The notes under the pieces: generated by a model
What the model saw: the letters and a program-made list of their open reading frames with translations, nothing else
What the model was told of the DNA's origin: nothing
The model's database searches: none
Program-made: the position numbers and the translations under genes
Shown here: positions 1-8,206 of the stretch, one piece after another
Layout: every line of letters begins with the position of its first letter
How positions within the stretch are numbered: the stretch's first letter is position 1
NCBI RefSeq assembly: GCF_017308975.1
Contig: NZ_JADWPD010000007.1
Location: 62,001 to 126,000, forward strand
DNA: 64,000 nucleotides
Reading direction: 5' to 3'
Origin: Amycolatopsis sp. MtRt-6
GTDB taxonomy: Bacteria > Actinomycetota > Actinomycetes > Mycobacteriales > Pseudonocardiaceae

Positions 1-1463
1 GGGAGCCCGCCGATGGAGTCCATCTTGGCCCGCCCGACCAGCGCGTCGAGCACCTGCGCCGACGGCTTGGGCTCGATCATGACGTGCACGCACTCACCGT
101 GGACGACGGTGGCGGCCTGGTTCCACCGGTCGGCCGCGGCGGCGACCGGCTTCTGCGCGCTCGGGGTGACGAGGATCCGCATGTGCGCGGTCCCGCCGTC
201 ACAGCTGGCGGCCTGCGCCTCGGCGCGGCTGTTGAGCTCGTTGTCGGCCCAGTTCCAGCCGACGACGCCGAGCCCGATGAGGATGGCGAGCACGAGGCAG
301 GCGATCGGCCAGGTGGCGATCCGCCGGCGCGGGGCTTTCTTGCCGACGATCCGGTGCGAGCCGGTGGCGTCGCTCTTGGTGACGACGCGGTGCGAGCCGG
401 TGCCTTCGCTGCGCCCGGCCCGGCCGGGCCCGGTGCTGTCGTCCCGGCCGGCGCGCTGCGGACCGGTGGAGTCGCCGCGCTCGCCGCGGCTCGCGGCACG
501 TTTGGCGGTGTCGTCGGCGGAGTCGTCCTCCGGCCGGGTGATGACTTCGGTCCGCTCGGCGGCGGATTCGGCCGGAACCTTGCCACCGCGGCGGCGCGAG
601 CGGGGAGCGGGGGAGTCGCCAGGCGTGGCGACCGGGTGGGCACCGGTGGCTTCGCCGCGACGGGACGCGCGGGTGGGCCTGCCGGAGCCGGGGGCTTCGA
701 CGCGGTCCGGGGCCGGGCTGCCGCCGCCCTTGCGGCGCGAGCGGGTGGCGGTGGTGGTGTCGGTGATCGGGTGAGCACCGGTGGTTTCGCCGCGGCGGCC
801 GGTGCGGGTCGTCGTGGTCGCGTTGTCGGTGACCGGGTACGGACCGGTGGCTTCGTCGCGGCGGGTCGTGGTGGTGGCGCTGTGCGTGACCGGATAGGCG
901 CCGGAAGTTTCGCCGCGGCGGCCGGTGCGGGTCGCGGTGGTGGCGTCGTCCGCGACCGGGTAAGGCCCGGAGGCTTCGCCGAGCCGCGGGGAAAGAGTCG
1001 TGGTGATCTCGCTGCTCGCCACCGGGTGCGCGCCGGAGACGTCACCGCGGCGCGGGGCACGGGTCGCCGTGAACTCGCCGGTCGCCACGGGGTACGCGCC
1101 GGAAGTCTCACCTCGGCGCGGGGCGCGCGTCACGGTGGCTTCGCCCCGGCCCGCGACCGGGTACGCCCCCGAAGCCTCGCCACGGCGAGCGGCCGGGTAC
1201 GCGCCCGAAACCTCACCCCGCCGCGTGGCCGGGCCGTCGGCGCCGGGCGCGGGCGGGAAGCCGGGCGCTTCCGCGCCTTCCGTGAAGAAAGCCGAACCGG
1301 ATGACCCGCCCGGGACGCGGGCGATGCCGAAGGCGTCCGAGATGGAGCTGCGTCCCGGGGTGCGAAAACCGCCGGACACCTCGCTGCGGCCCTCGGCCGG
1401 GACGCGCGGTGTGCGGTCCTGAGGGTGCGGCACCGGCTCCTCGTCCCGGTAGTGTCGCCCCAT
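1..1463 (-). CDS. Membrane-anchored substrate-binding (probably VWA-type) protein, C-terminus outside the window
   Basis: Partial gene, cut by the left edge; about 487 codons are visible. The start is ATG at 1463 with a GAAAGGA ribosome site about 7 nt upstream. About 360 residues are low-complexity, Arg/Gly/Thr-rich and presumably cytoplasmic. One membrane segment follows (IATWPIACLVLAILIGLGVV), then an extracytoplasmic stretch with VRILV/MRILVTPS-type binding-protein character. Proteins of this build in Pseudonocardiales usually carry a periplasmic-binding-like domain followed by a von Willebrand A domain; that completion lies outside the window and is inference. The composition of the tail makes the opposite strand look open too, but only this frame gives a membrane segment and a folded-looking domain. 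Confidence 0.7.
   Translation of the reverse strand, partial: MGRHYRDEEPVPHPQDRTPRVPAEGRSEVSGGFRTPGRSSISDAFGIARVPGGSSGSAFFTEGAEAPGFPPAPGADGPATRRGEVSGAYPAARRGEASGAYPVAGRGEATVTRAPRRGETSGAYPVATGEFTATRAPRRGDVSGAHPVASSEITTTLSPRLGEASGPYPVADDATTATRTGRRGETSGAYPVTHSATTTTRRDEATGPYPVTDNATTTTRTGRRGETTGAHPITDTTTATRSRRKGGGSPAPDRVEAPGSGRPTRASRRGEATGAHPVATPGDSPAPRSRRRGGKVPAESAAERTEVITRPEDDSADDTAKRAASRGERGDSTGPQRAGRDDSTGPGRAGRSEGTGSHRVVTKSDATGSHRIVGKKAPRRRIATWPIACLVLAILIGLGVVGWNWADNELNSRAEAQAASCDGGTAHMRILVTPSAQKPVAAAADRWNQAATVVHGECVHVMIEPKPSAQVLDALVGRAKMDSIGGL
626..1231 (-). repeat. Degenerate repeats in the N-terminal tail (RRGExSGAxPV)
   Basis: Within the preceding gene about ten imperfect units of roughly 20 residues share the core RRGE(T/V/A)(S/T)GA(Y/H)PV, for example RRGETSGAYPV, RRGDVSGAHPV and RRDEATGPYPV. 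The units are separated by Thr-rich spacers such as TTTTRT. DNA identity between units is only partial, which suggests old duplication with the peptide pattern kept. Confidence 0.75.
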
Positions 1464-1579
1464 CCGTCATCCTTTCGGGGTGAGCGCACGTCAAGCACGC
1501 GCTGCTATGCAACCAAACCGTTATCACCCTAACAGGTGAGTATCGGAGAGAGAATAATCTGACTCACAGTGGGCCGTGC

Positions 1580-2455
1580 TCAGGGTGCTGCGCTGACCAG
1601 GCGATGGCAATGCGCAATCAGGCGATGACGCAGCGGTGCCGCCCGGCGGGCGAACTCCGCTTGGGCCCGCGCGTATTCGGCCCGCCCGGCCGCCGTCTCG
1701 ATCCGCACCGGCGGGTAGCCCAGCGCCGCCAGGTCGTACGGGCTCGCCCGCATGTCGAGCGTCCGGATCTCGACCGCCAGCTCGAAACAGTCCGCCACGA
1801 GCTCCGCGGGCACGAACGGGTCGAGCTTGTACGCCCATTTGAACAAATCCATGTTCGCGTGCAGGCACCCCGGCTGCTCGAGTGCGATCTGCGTCTCCCT
1901 CGACGGCGTCAGTTCGTTCAACGGCCGCGCGGGCGCCGTGAAGAAGCGGAACGCGTCGAAGTGCCCGCAGCGGATGTCCAGGGACTCCACCACCGCGTCC
2001 GTGCCCGCCGATCCCAGCCGCAGCGGCACCTGGTTGTGCCGGACCGAATCCGCCGGCTCGCGGTACACCATCGCCCACTCGTGCAGGCCGAAGCAGCTCA
2101 GCCGGGGCGCGCGCGACGCCGTCGCCGTCAGCAGGCCGAGGACGAACTCGGCCGTCCGCACCTTGCCCGCGCCGAAGCCCGCCGGGTCGAGCACCACGCC
2201 GTCGGGTGTGGCGACATACCCCTTGCGGTCCAGGAAGCGCCGCGCCGCGGGCCCGGCGAGCGCGACGCCGGGCCCGGGCTGCCACCGCTCGAGGTGCGAC
2301 GGCCGGTACGAGTAGTACGTGAAGAGGAAGTCCAGCACCGGGTGCTTCTCGCCGCGGGACCGCCGCTCCTGGTGCGGGCCGGTCCACCGGCGCATCCGGG
2401 CGACGTGCGCCGACTCCCGGGCCAGCCAGTCCGCCTCGGCGAGTACCTCGGTCAT
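1580..2455 (-). CDS. 3-methyladenine DNA glycosylase-like protein (actinobacterial family)
   Basis: 291 residues. The family is often annotated as 3-methyladenine DNA glycosylase in actinomycetes; I recognise the family signature RSRGEKHPVLDFLFTYYSYR near residue 33 but see no helix-hairpin-helix, so the enzymatic role is family annotation and not shown here. Other conserved-looking blocks are CFGLHEWAMVYR and QPGCLHANMDLFKWAYKL. The ATG at 2455 overlaps the stop of the upstream CBS-protein gene by four bases (ATGA), so it is the third gene of a translationally coupled operon. Confidence 0.75.
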   Translation of the reverse strand: MTEVLAEADWLARESAHVARMRRWTGPHQERRSRGEKHPVLDFLFTYYSYRPSHLERWQPGPGVALAGPAARRFLDRKGYVATPDGVVLDPAGFGAGKVRTAEFVLGLLTATASRAPRLSCFGLHEWAMVYREPADSVRHNQVPLRLGSAGTDAVVESLDIRCGHFDAFRFFTAPARPLNELTPSRETQIALEQPGCLHANMDLFKWAYKLDPFVPAELVADCFELAVEIRTLDMRASPYDLAALGYPPVRIETAAGRAEYARAQAEFARRAAPLRHRLIAHCHRLVSAAP

Positions 2456-3495
2456 GCGCCCACGTGGGTGCCGTCGCGCACCGTGCCCACGTACTCCTCG
2501 ACCAGGTCTTCCAGCGCGACGACGCCGACCGCGTCGCCGTTCGCGTCCAGTGCCCGCGCGAGGTGGCTGCGCTCCTTGCGCATCGCCGACAGCGCCACGT
2601 CGAGCCGGGCGTCGGCGCGCAGTTCGGTCAGCGCCCGCGTCTTCGCGGCGGGGACCGTCGTCCGCGGGTCCTGGCCTGCCAGGTCGAGGATGTCCTTGAC
2701 GTGGATGTACCCGGTCAGGCGCCCGTCGTCGGTGCACACCGGGAACCGCGAGAACCCGGTGGACGACACGGCCCGCTCGACCTCGCCGACGGTCGGCCCG
2801 CAGGGCAGCGTGGTCAGCTCGGCGGTGGGCACCAGCACGTCGGCGACCGTCTTCTGCACCGACGAGAGCGTCTGGGCGAGCCGCTGGTGCTCGGACTGGT
2901 CGAGCAGGCCCTCGCGCCGCGACTCGCTGAGCAGCTCGGCCAGCTCGTCGGACGTGTAGGCCGTCTCCAGCTCGTCCTTCGGCTCGACGCGGAACGCGCG
3001 CAGCAGCGAGTTGGCCACGAAGTTCAGCAGCCAGATGAACGGGTTCGCCAGCTTCACCCACGCGACGTGCACCGGGACCAGCCACAGCGCGAGCCGCTCG
3101 GGCTCGGCGATGGCGAGGTTCTTCGGCACCATCTCGCCGATCAGCACGTGCGCCACGGTGATGAACGCCAGCGCGATCGCGAACGAAACGGGGTGCAGCA
3201 GCGCCTCCGGCAGGCCCAGCGCGTCGAAGCCCGCCGCGAGGCGGTGCGCGATGGCGGGCTCGCCGACCCGGCCGAGCAGCAGCGAGCAGATGGTGATGCC
3301 CAGCTGCGCGCCGGCGAGCATCAGCGACACGTGCCTGCTCGCGTTGATGACGATCCGCGCGCGCGTCTTGCCCTGTTCCAGCAGTGCTTCGAGCCTGTCG
3401 CGCCGCGAGGAGATCAACGTGAACTCCGCGCCGACGAAGAAGGCGTTGGCCAGCAGCAGGACCACGACGAGGGCGATGTTCAGCCAGTCGGTCAC
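2452..3495 (-). CDS. CNNM/CBS-domain membrane protein (hemolysin family, Rv1841c-like)
   Basis: 347 residues. Domains in order: CNNM (DUF21) membrane domain with three to four hydrophobic segments (about 5-145, including the family motif IGEMVPKNLAIAEPERLA), then a pair of CBS modules (about 200-335; GFSRFPVCTDDG, GVVALEDLVEEYVG). It lacks the C-terminal CorC/HlyC domain that its upstream neighbour has. Relatives act in Mg2+/divalent-cation homeostasis, although actinobacterial members are little characterised. It overlaps the genes on both sides by four bases, as expected for co-translated partners. Confidence 0.88.
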   Translation of the reverse strand: MTDWLNIALVVVLLLANAFFVGAEFTLISSRRDRLEALLEQGKTRARIVINASRHVSLMLAGAQLGITICSLLLGRVGEPAIAHRLAAGFDALGLPEALLHPVSFAIALAFITVAHVLIGEMVPKNLAIAEPERLALWLVPVHVAWVKLANPFIWLLNFVANSLLRAFRVEPKDELETAYTSDELAELLSESRREGLLDQSEHQRLAQTLSSVQKTVADVLVPTAELTTLPCGPTVGEVERAVSSTGFSRFPVCTDDGRLTGYIHVKDILDLAGQDPRTTVPAAKTRALTELRADARLDVALSAMRKERSHLARALDANGDAVGVVALEDLVEEYVGTVRDGTHVGA

Positions 3496-4841
3496 GAGAC
3501 CACCTCCGGTGCGGTGGCCAGTTCCGGGGCCGCGCGGACCGGGGCGACCTCGACCTCGGCGATCCGGCGCTTGTCCATCGTGGTCACGGTGAGCAGCCAG
3601 CCGTCGACCTCGGTGGCGTCGCCCTCGGCGGGGATCTTGCCCAGCCGCTCGAGGATCAGGCCGGCAATGGTTTCGTAGTCGCCGTCCGGCATCCGGAAGC
3701 CGGTGACGCCGGTGACCTCGTCGGCGCGCAGCTGCCCGGACACCAGCCAGCTGTCCGCGCCGACCTGCTGGGACGCCGGCGCTTCGCGCTCGTCGTGCTC
3801 GTCGCGGACGTCGCCGATGATCTCCTCGACGACGTCCTCCAGGGTCACCAGCCCGGCCGTGCCGCCGTACTCGTCGACGACGATGGCGAGCTGGAACCGG
3901 GAGTCGCGCAGGCGCAGCAGCAGGTCGTCACCGGGCAGGGACTCCGGCACGGTCGGCACCGGCCGCATGACCGAGCCGATCGGCACGGCGGCCCGGTCGG
4001 CGGCGGGGACCGCGAAGGCCTGCTTGACGTGCACGGCGCCGCGGACGTCGTCGAGGTCCTCGGCGTGCACCGGGAACCGCGAGAATCCGGTGCGGCGGGA
4101 GATTTCGATGAGGTCTTCCACGGTGTCGTCGACGGCCAGGGACTCCAGCTGCACGCGCGGGGTCATCAGCTCTTCCGCGGTGCGTTCGCCGAACCGCAGC
4201 GAGCGGTCGAGCAGTTCGGCCGTGGACGTGTCGAGCGTGCCGCTTTCGGCGCTGGACCGCACGATCGAGCCCAGTTCCTGCGGCGAGCGCGCCGACCGCA
4301 GCTCTTCCTGCGGCTCGACGCCGAACTTGCGCACCAGGAAGTTCGCGCTGTTGTTCATCAGCGTGATGAGCCAGCGGAACAGCGCGGAGAACCGCGAGTG
4401 GTAGCCGGCGACGGCGCGCGCGGTCGGCAGCGGCCGGGCGATCGCCAGGTTCTTCGGCACCATCTCGCCGAGGATCATCGACAGCGAGGTGGCCAGGATC
4501 AGCGCGATCACGATCGACGCGCCGCCGGCGAACCCGGCCGGCAGCCCGAGGCCGGTGAGCAGCGGCCGGACGAGCTCGCCGATGAGCGGCTCGGCCAGGT
4601 AGCCGGTGATCAGGGTGGTCAGCGTGATCGCGACCTGGGCGCCGGAGAGCTGGAAGGACAGCGTCCGGTGCGCCTTCTGGACGGTCAGCGCGCGGCGGTC
4701 GCCGACCTGGCGGACGTTGGCCTCGACGGCGCTGCGCTCGAGCGCGGTCAGCGAGAACTCGGCCGCGACGGCGAGCCCGGTGCCGATCGTCAGCAGCACG
4801 AAGAGGAGGACGCCCGCGACGGCGAGCAGGATCTGGATCAT
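3492..4841 (-). CDS. CNNM/CBS/CorC-HlyC protein (Rv1842c-like)
   Basis: 449 residues, first gene of the operon. It has an N-terminal CNNM domain (about 1-195; ILGEMVPKNLAIARPLPTA), two CBS motifs (about 215-335; TGFSRFPVHAEDL, GGTAGLVTLEDVVEEIIG) and a C-terminal transporter-associated domain (about 350-430; SWLVSGQLRADEV, YETIAGLILERLGKIP). The pairing of a long and a short paralogue matches Rv1842c-Rv1841c of M. tuberculosis. Proposed role: divalent cation transport or sensing at the cytoplasmic membrane. The 199 bp upstream contain no gene. Confidence 0.9.
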   Translation of the reverse strand: MIQILLAVAGVLLFVLLTIGTGLAVAAEFSLTALERSAVEANVRQVGDRRALTVQKAHRTLSFQLSGAQVAITLTTLITGYLAEPLIGELVRPLLTGLGLPAGFAGGASIVIALILATSLSMILGEMVPKNLAIARPLPTARAVAGYHSRFSALFRWLITLMNNSANFLVRKFGVEPQEELRSARSPQELGSIVRSSAESGTLDTSTAELLDRSLRFGERTAEELMTPRVQLESLAVDDTVEDLIEISRRTGFSRFPVHAEDLDDVRGAVHVKQAFAVPAADRAAVPIGSVMRPVPTVPESLPGDDLLLRLRDSRFQLAIVVDEYGGTAGLVTLEDVVEEIIGDVRDEHDEREAPASQQVGADSWLVSGQLRADEVTGVTGFRMPDGDYETIAGLILERLGKIPAEGDATEVDGWLLTVTTMDKRRIAEVEVAPVRAAPELATAPEVVS

Positions 4842-5040
4842 TCCGCACCCGCCTCGGCGGCGGGGGATGAACCTATCGGACAGCCGGGTCGGTCACCCGG
4901 CCCGGTACTGTCACCGGGTGACTGCGCTGCGCGCACGAAACGGTCACTCCTAGCGGGAAATCGGCGTGTACTGCGGTTATGCGGACAATCTTAACGTGTC
5001 CCCGGCGCGGTCCGCTGGCGCGCCGGGTGTGTCGCCGCGC

Positions 5041-5622
5041 TCATCCGCGGCTCGGGCGGTGCCGTCGCACCGTTTCTTCGACGAGGTCGAGCACCGGCCC
5101 CAGCCCCGCGGCGGGCAGGCCCATGGCCAGGTGCGAGACGAGTCCTTCGAGGACGAGCTCGAGGAAGGCGGTGAGGACGTCGACGTCGACGTCGTCCCGC
5201 AGGTTCCCGGCCTCCCGCTGCCGCAGCAGCCGCAGCCGGGTGGCGGTGGTGAGCTGCTGCGACCGTTCGGCCCACCGGGCCCGGAACTCGGGGTCGGTGC
5301 GCAGCCGCCGGGACACTTCCAGGCGCGTCCCGAGCCAGTCGGCGGGGTGGTCGCCCCCGGCGAGCAGGTCGCGCATGACCTGGACGAGGCCCTGTTCGGC
5401 AACGACGTCGGCCATCCGGAGGGCATCGTCCTCGGCGAGGGCGAGGAAGAGCGATTCCTTGTCCCGGAAGTGGTGGAAGATGGCCCCGCGCGAGAGACCG
5501 GTGGCTTCCTCCAGGCGCCGGACTGTGGCACCTTCGTAGCCGTAGCGCGCGAAGCAGACGCGCGAGCCGTCGAGGATCTGGCGCCGGCGTGCGTCGAGGT
5601 GATCCTGGCTTACGCGTGGCAT
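5041..5622 (-). CDS. acnR: AcnR-like TetR repressor of aconitase
   Basis: 193 residues. The N-terminal helix-turn-helix (about 13-58, GYEGATVRRLEEATGLSRGA then IFHHFRDKESLFLALA) and the ligand domain (QGLVQVMRDLL, SRRLRTDPEF, LDLVEETVRR) follow Corynebacterium glutamicum AcnR almost block for block as I recall it. AcnR represses acn. In corynebacteria and mycobacteria acnR sits next to acn; here it stands alone about 14 kb from acn. The start is ATG 5622 (MPRVSQDH); longer in-frame extensions lack family residues. An AcnR-type operator lies 38-53 nt upstream, suggesting autoregulation. Confidence 0.82.
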   Translation of the reverse strand: MPRVSQDHLDARRRQILDGSRVCFARYGYEGATVRRLEEATGLSRGAIFHHFRDKESLFLALAEDDALRMADVVAEQGLVQVMRDLLAGGDHPADWLGTRLEVSRRLRTDPEFRARWAERSQQLTTATRLRLLRQREAGNLRDDVDVDVLTAFLELVLEGLVSHLAMGLPAAGLGPVLDLVEETVRRHRPSRG

Positions 5623-5659
5623 CCTGAAATCCTGGCACCGCCGACCGGGATCTCGCAAT

Positions 5660-5675
5660 CCGTACGTACGTACTG
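5660..5675 (-). promoter_or_regulatory. AcnR-type operator upstream of acnR
   Basis: Read on the acnR coding strand the site is CAGTACGTACGTACGG. It differs at one fixed position from the motif I recall for AcnR (CAGNACNNNCGTACTG). It contains the perfect palindrome CGTACGTACG. Confidence 0.65.
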
Positions 5676-5735
5676 TGACCCGGAGTGCAGGGAACCGGCC
5701 CGGCCGCCCGACCGTCTGAACGTTGCGGCGATTCG

Positions 5736-5765
5736 CTGACACGGAGTGAGACAGTTGGCTAAGGT
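5736..5765 (+). promoter_or_regulatory. Candidate promoter of the secretion-type cassette
   Basis: CTGACA (5736-5741) and TAAGGT (5760-5765) are separated by 18 nt. The first gene starts 41 nt downstream of the -10 element with a GGGGAAGG ribosome site. This is the best sigma-70-like pair in the gap between acnR and the cassette. Confidence 0.4.
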
Positions 5766-5806
5766 TTGCCCCATCACGGTGGGTGAACTGAGGGGAAGGT
5801 GCGGTC

Positions 5807-6202
5807 GTGATCATCGGTGAGGCCGGAGCGGCGGCGAGAGCACTCTGGGGCGACGTCTTCGACACGCCGGGCCGCGTCTACGGCGGCGGGGGCAAAGGGG
5901 GCCAGTTCAAGATGGACCCCGAGGAGCTTTCCGCGGTGATCGGCCAGTGGGAGGACCTGCTGGACAAGATCGTCGACGACGGCGAGAAGATCCAGGACAT
6001 CGTTGCTCTGAGCGGGGAAGCGCCCGGTAAGGACCCGGCGAGCGGGGGGTATGCGACGACCAGTTCGGACTCCTCGCTGGCTCTCCTGAAGCAGAACGAG
6101 TCGATGCGCAAGTACGTGCAGGAGTACATCAAGAAGCTCAAGGAAGCCCAGTCGAAGACCGTGGTGACCGACCAGGACCTGTCTGACACCTTCAAGGCAT
6201 AG
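5807..6202 (+). CDS. Small helical protein of an orphan type VII secretion-style cassette
   Basis: 131 residues, GTG start preceded by GGGGAAGG. It has a short Gly-rich N-terminus, then two predicted helices (about 36-65, DPEELSAVIGQWEDLLDKIV; and 85-118, MRKYVQEYIKKLKEAQ) separated by a Gly/Ser linker. This is the size and helical-hairpin layout of ESX/WXG100-type proteins, but it has no WXG turn and I find no YxxxD/E export motif. It opens a four-gene run with a DUF3558 lipoprotein, a WXG100/PPE-like protein and an EspG-like chaperone, which is the main reason to link it to type VII secretion. Confidence 0.6.
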   Translation: MIIGEAGAAARALWGDVFDTPGRVYGGGGKGGQFKMDPEELSAVIGQWEDLLDKIVDDGEKIQDIVALSGEAPGKDPASGGYATTSSDSSLALLKQNESMRKYVQEYIKKLKEAQSKTVVTDQDLSDTFKA

Positions 6203-6213
6203 GCGAACCGATC

Positions 6214-6852
6214 TTGTTCCGAAGCAAACTGGGTGTTCTTGCCGTGCTGGTGGCCCTCTCGGCGGGTGCGGTGACCGCCTGCACCACGACCAAGGACGGC
6301 ACCGCGTCGCCTTCGTCGACTGGCTCGACGTCGGCCGGCTCTTCTTCGGGGGATCCCGAAGTCCCGAAGGTCTCCGTTCCGCTCGACGCGAGCAAGTACG
6401 CCGCCGATCCTTGTGGGCTGGTTCCCGCGGACGTGCTCACCCCTCTGCGCCTCCCCGTGCCGGGCGAGAACCGGTCCACGGGCAACGATGCGCAGACCAA
6501 GGCCGGGCCGTCCTGCTCGTGGAAGATCCAGGGCGAAGGGATCGGCGTGTTGCTGACCCTCGGCACCGCCAACCGCGACCGCGGTGCGGGTGGACTGGCC
6601 GGCCTGTATGCCGGCTACAAACAGCGGACGTTCATCAGGTTCCTCGAGCCCGCTCCGGCCGTCGACGGCTATCCGGCGATCTACTACGGCCTCGCGGACA
6701 TGCGGTCGGTGGGTACCTGTGGCCTCGGCGTGGGCATTGCCGACGATCTCGCAGTCGACGTGTATGCGCAGGGCTACAAGAACGAGGACGACTCCTGCGG
6801 GACGGCCGCCCGGATCGCTGCGGCGATGATCAAGACACTCAAGGGGGCATGA
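6214..6852 (+). CDS. DUF3558-family lipoprotein
   Basis: 212 residues, TTG start. It has a signal peptide with lipobox AVTAC (Cys about 23), a Ser/Thr-rich spacer to about 55, then a DUF3558-type domain. Cysteines in DPCGLVP, GPSCSWKI, VGTCGLGV and DDSCGTAA could form two extracellular disulfides. DUF3558 lipoproteins are abundant in Pseudonocardiales and their function is unknown. The gene lies 11 nt after the small helical protein and 3 nt before the WXG100-like gene, so all are probably one transcript. Confidence 0.8.
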   Translation: MFRSKLGVLAVLVALSAGAVTACTTTKDGTASPSSTGSTSAGSSSGDPEVPKVSVPLDASKYAADPCGLVPADVLTPLRLPVPGENRSTGNDAQTKAGPSCSWKIQGEGIGVLLTLGTANRDRGAGGLAGLYAGYKQRTFIRFLEPAPAVDGYPAIYYGLADMRSVGTCGLGVGIADDLAVDVYAQGYKNEDDSCGTAARIAAAMIKTLKGA

Positions 6853-6855
6853 CGA

Positions 6856-8196
6856 GTGGACGGCAAGCAGATCTACGACAACTTCAGACAAGGCGACACG
6901 ACCGCTCTGCAGCAGATGGCGCAGACCGTGCAGGAGCTCTCCGACGCCTACATGGAGCGGGGTGCGAGCATCAAGGCGCTCCAGGCGCGCATGGTGAACT
7001 CGTGGAGCGGGGACGCCTCCGAGGCCGCGAACGCGGGCGCCGGGCCGATGGAACGGGCCTTCTTCGACAGCTCCGCGCCGCTGGACGCGACCAGGGCTTC
7101 GGTCAACACCCAGGCTGCCGTCTTCGAGGATTCGAGCAACACCGTCGTCGAGGTTCCCCCGAAGCCGGACAAGCCCAATCCCTGGACCACCGGCCTGAAA
7201 GCCGCCATTCCGATCGCCGGGCCCTTCATGGCCAAGGACGACATCGACAACTACCAGGAAGGCATGGCGCGGTACAACGCGGCGAACGAGACCAACGTCC
7301 GCGTCATGGACCAGTACAGCACCGCCACCGACAGCACCAGGGCCGCGCTGCCCACCGACTACGGCGTCCTCGAACCCGACGGTGCCGCCATCTCGGTGAA
7401 CACCCCCGATGGGCCCGGACCGATCATCGTCGACGAGCACAAGTGGTACCCGGAGCACGGTGGCGGTGACCCGGGCGGCAACGACCGCACCTCCACCACG
7501 AGCGTCGACACCGGCGGCACCGACCGTCCCGGCAGCACCGACCGCCCCGGTGGCACGGACCGGCCGGGCGACACGGACCGTCCCGGTGGCACCGATCGCC
7601 CGGGCGGCACCGACCGGCCCGGCGGGACCGATCGTCCCGGTGGCACGGACCGGCCCGGCGACGAGACCCGCACCACCGGCAGCGGCAAGCCGACCCCGCC
7701 GGCGCGGCCGGGGCAGCAGGTCACCGAGCGGCCGGGTGGGACGCCGCCGGACACCGGGGGCATCGACTTCTACCCGACCGGGACCGGTGGGGGGCAGAAC
7801 TACTCCAACACCTTGGCCAACGATCCCAGCACGAGCGGGCGCGGGCCGGCCAGTGGCAATGCCGGCAGCCGGTTGCTCGACTCGAACGGCCGCCCCCTCA
7901 GCGGGACCGGTGCCGGGGCCGGCGCGGGAACCGGCACCCCTGGCGAACGCGCCCTCGGTGGTGGCCGCGGCTCCGGCATGGGCGGCTTCGGCAACGCCGC
8001 CGCCGCGGAAGCCGCTGCCGCGCGGGCCGCCGGTGGGCAGCGGGCCGGGGCGATGGGGCCCATGGGCCCCGGCGGCCGGCGGGCCGAGGGCGAGGACGAC
8101 GATGAGCACCAGCGGCCGGACTACCTGATCGAAGCGGATCCGGACGCGATCTTCGGCACCGACCAGCGGACCAGTCCGCCGGTCATCGGCGAATAG
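6856..8196 (+). CDS. WXG100/PPE-like protein with Gly/Pro-rich C-terminal tail
   Basis: 446 residues, GTG start. The N-terminal helical hairpin (about 1-95) contains the WXG turn as SWSG at about 50, and a second helical segment runs to about 170. From about 200 the chain becomes disordered: eight GGTDRP hexapeptides, then Gly/Ala/Arg-rich sequence, ending in an acidic tail (EADPDAIFGTDQ). This resembles PPE/WXG100 substrates with long tails. The last gene of the run encodes an EspG-like protein, the usual chaperone of PPE proteins. No toxin domain is recognisable at the C-terminus. Confidence 0.65.
   Translation: MDGKQIYDNFRQGDTTALQQMAQTVQELSDAYMERGASIKALQARMVNSWSGDASEAANAGAGPMERAFFDSSAPLDATRASVNTQAAVFEDSSNTVVEVPPKPDKPNPWTTGLKAAIPIAGPFMAKDDIDNYQEGMARYNAANETNVRVMDQYSTATDSTRAALPTDYGVLEPDGAAISVNTPDGPGPIIVDEHKWYPEHGGGDPGGNDRTSTTSVDTGGTDRPGSTDRPGGTDRPGDTDRPGGTDRPGGTDRPGGTDRPGGTDRPGDETRTTGSGKPTPPARPGQQVTERPGGTPPDTGGIDFYPTGTGGGQNYSNTLANDPSTSGRGPASGNAGSRLLDSNGRPLSGTGAGAGAGTGTPGERALGGGRGSGMGGFGNAAAAEAAAARAAGGQRAGAMGPMGPGGRRAEGEDDDEHQRPDYLIEADPDAIFGTDQRTSPPVIGE
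7513..7656 (+). repeat. Eight tandem 18-bp units coding GGTDRP
   Basis: Eight consecutive in-frame units encode (G/S/D)-T-D-R-P-G type hexapeptides (GGTDRP, GSTDRP, GDTDRP). Third-codon positions vary between units, so the peptide seems to be under selection. Units abut without spacers, which excludes a CRISPR array. Confidence 0.9.
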
Positions 8197-8206
8197 GGCG
8201 AAACAG

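Noticed and set aside
84-1304. Long plus-strand frames of 250-400 codons in the first 1.3 kb
   Set aside because: They are antisense shadows of the repeat-rich Arg/Gly/Thr tail; only the minus-strand frame gives a start with ribosome site, a membrane helix and a folded-looking domain.
7513-7656. CRISPR-like regular repeat
   Set aside because: Units are 18 bp, contiguous without spacers, in frame and code GGTDRP in a protein.
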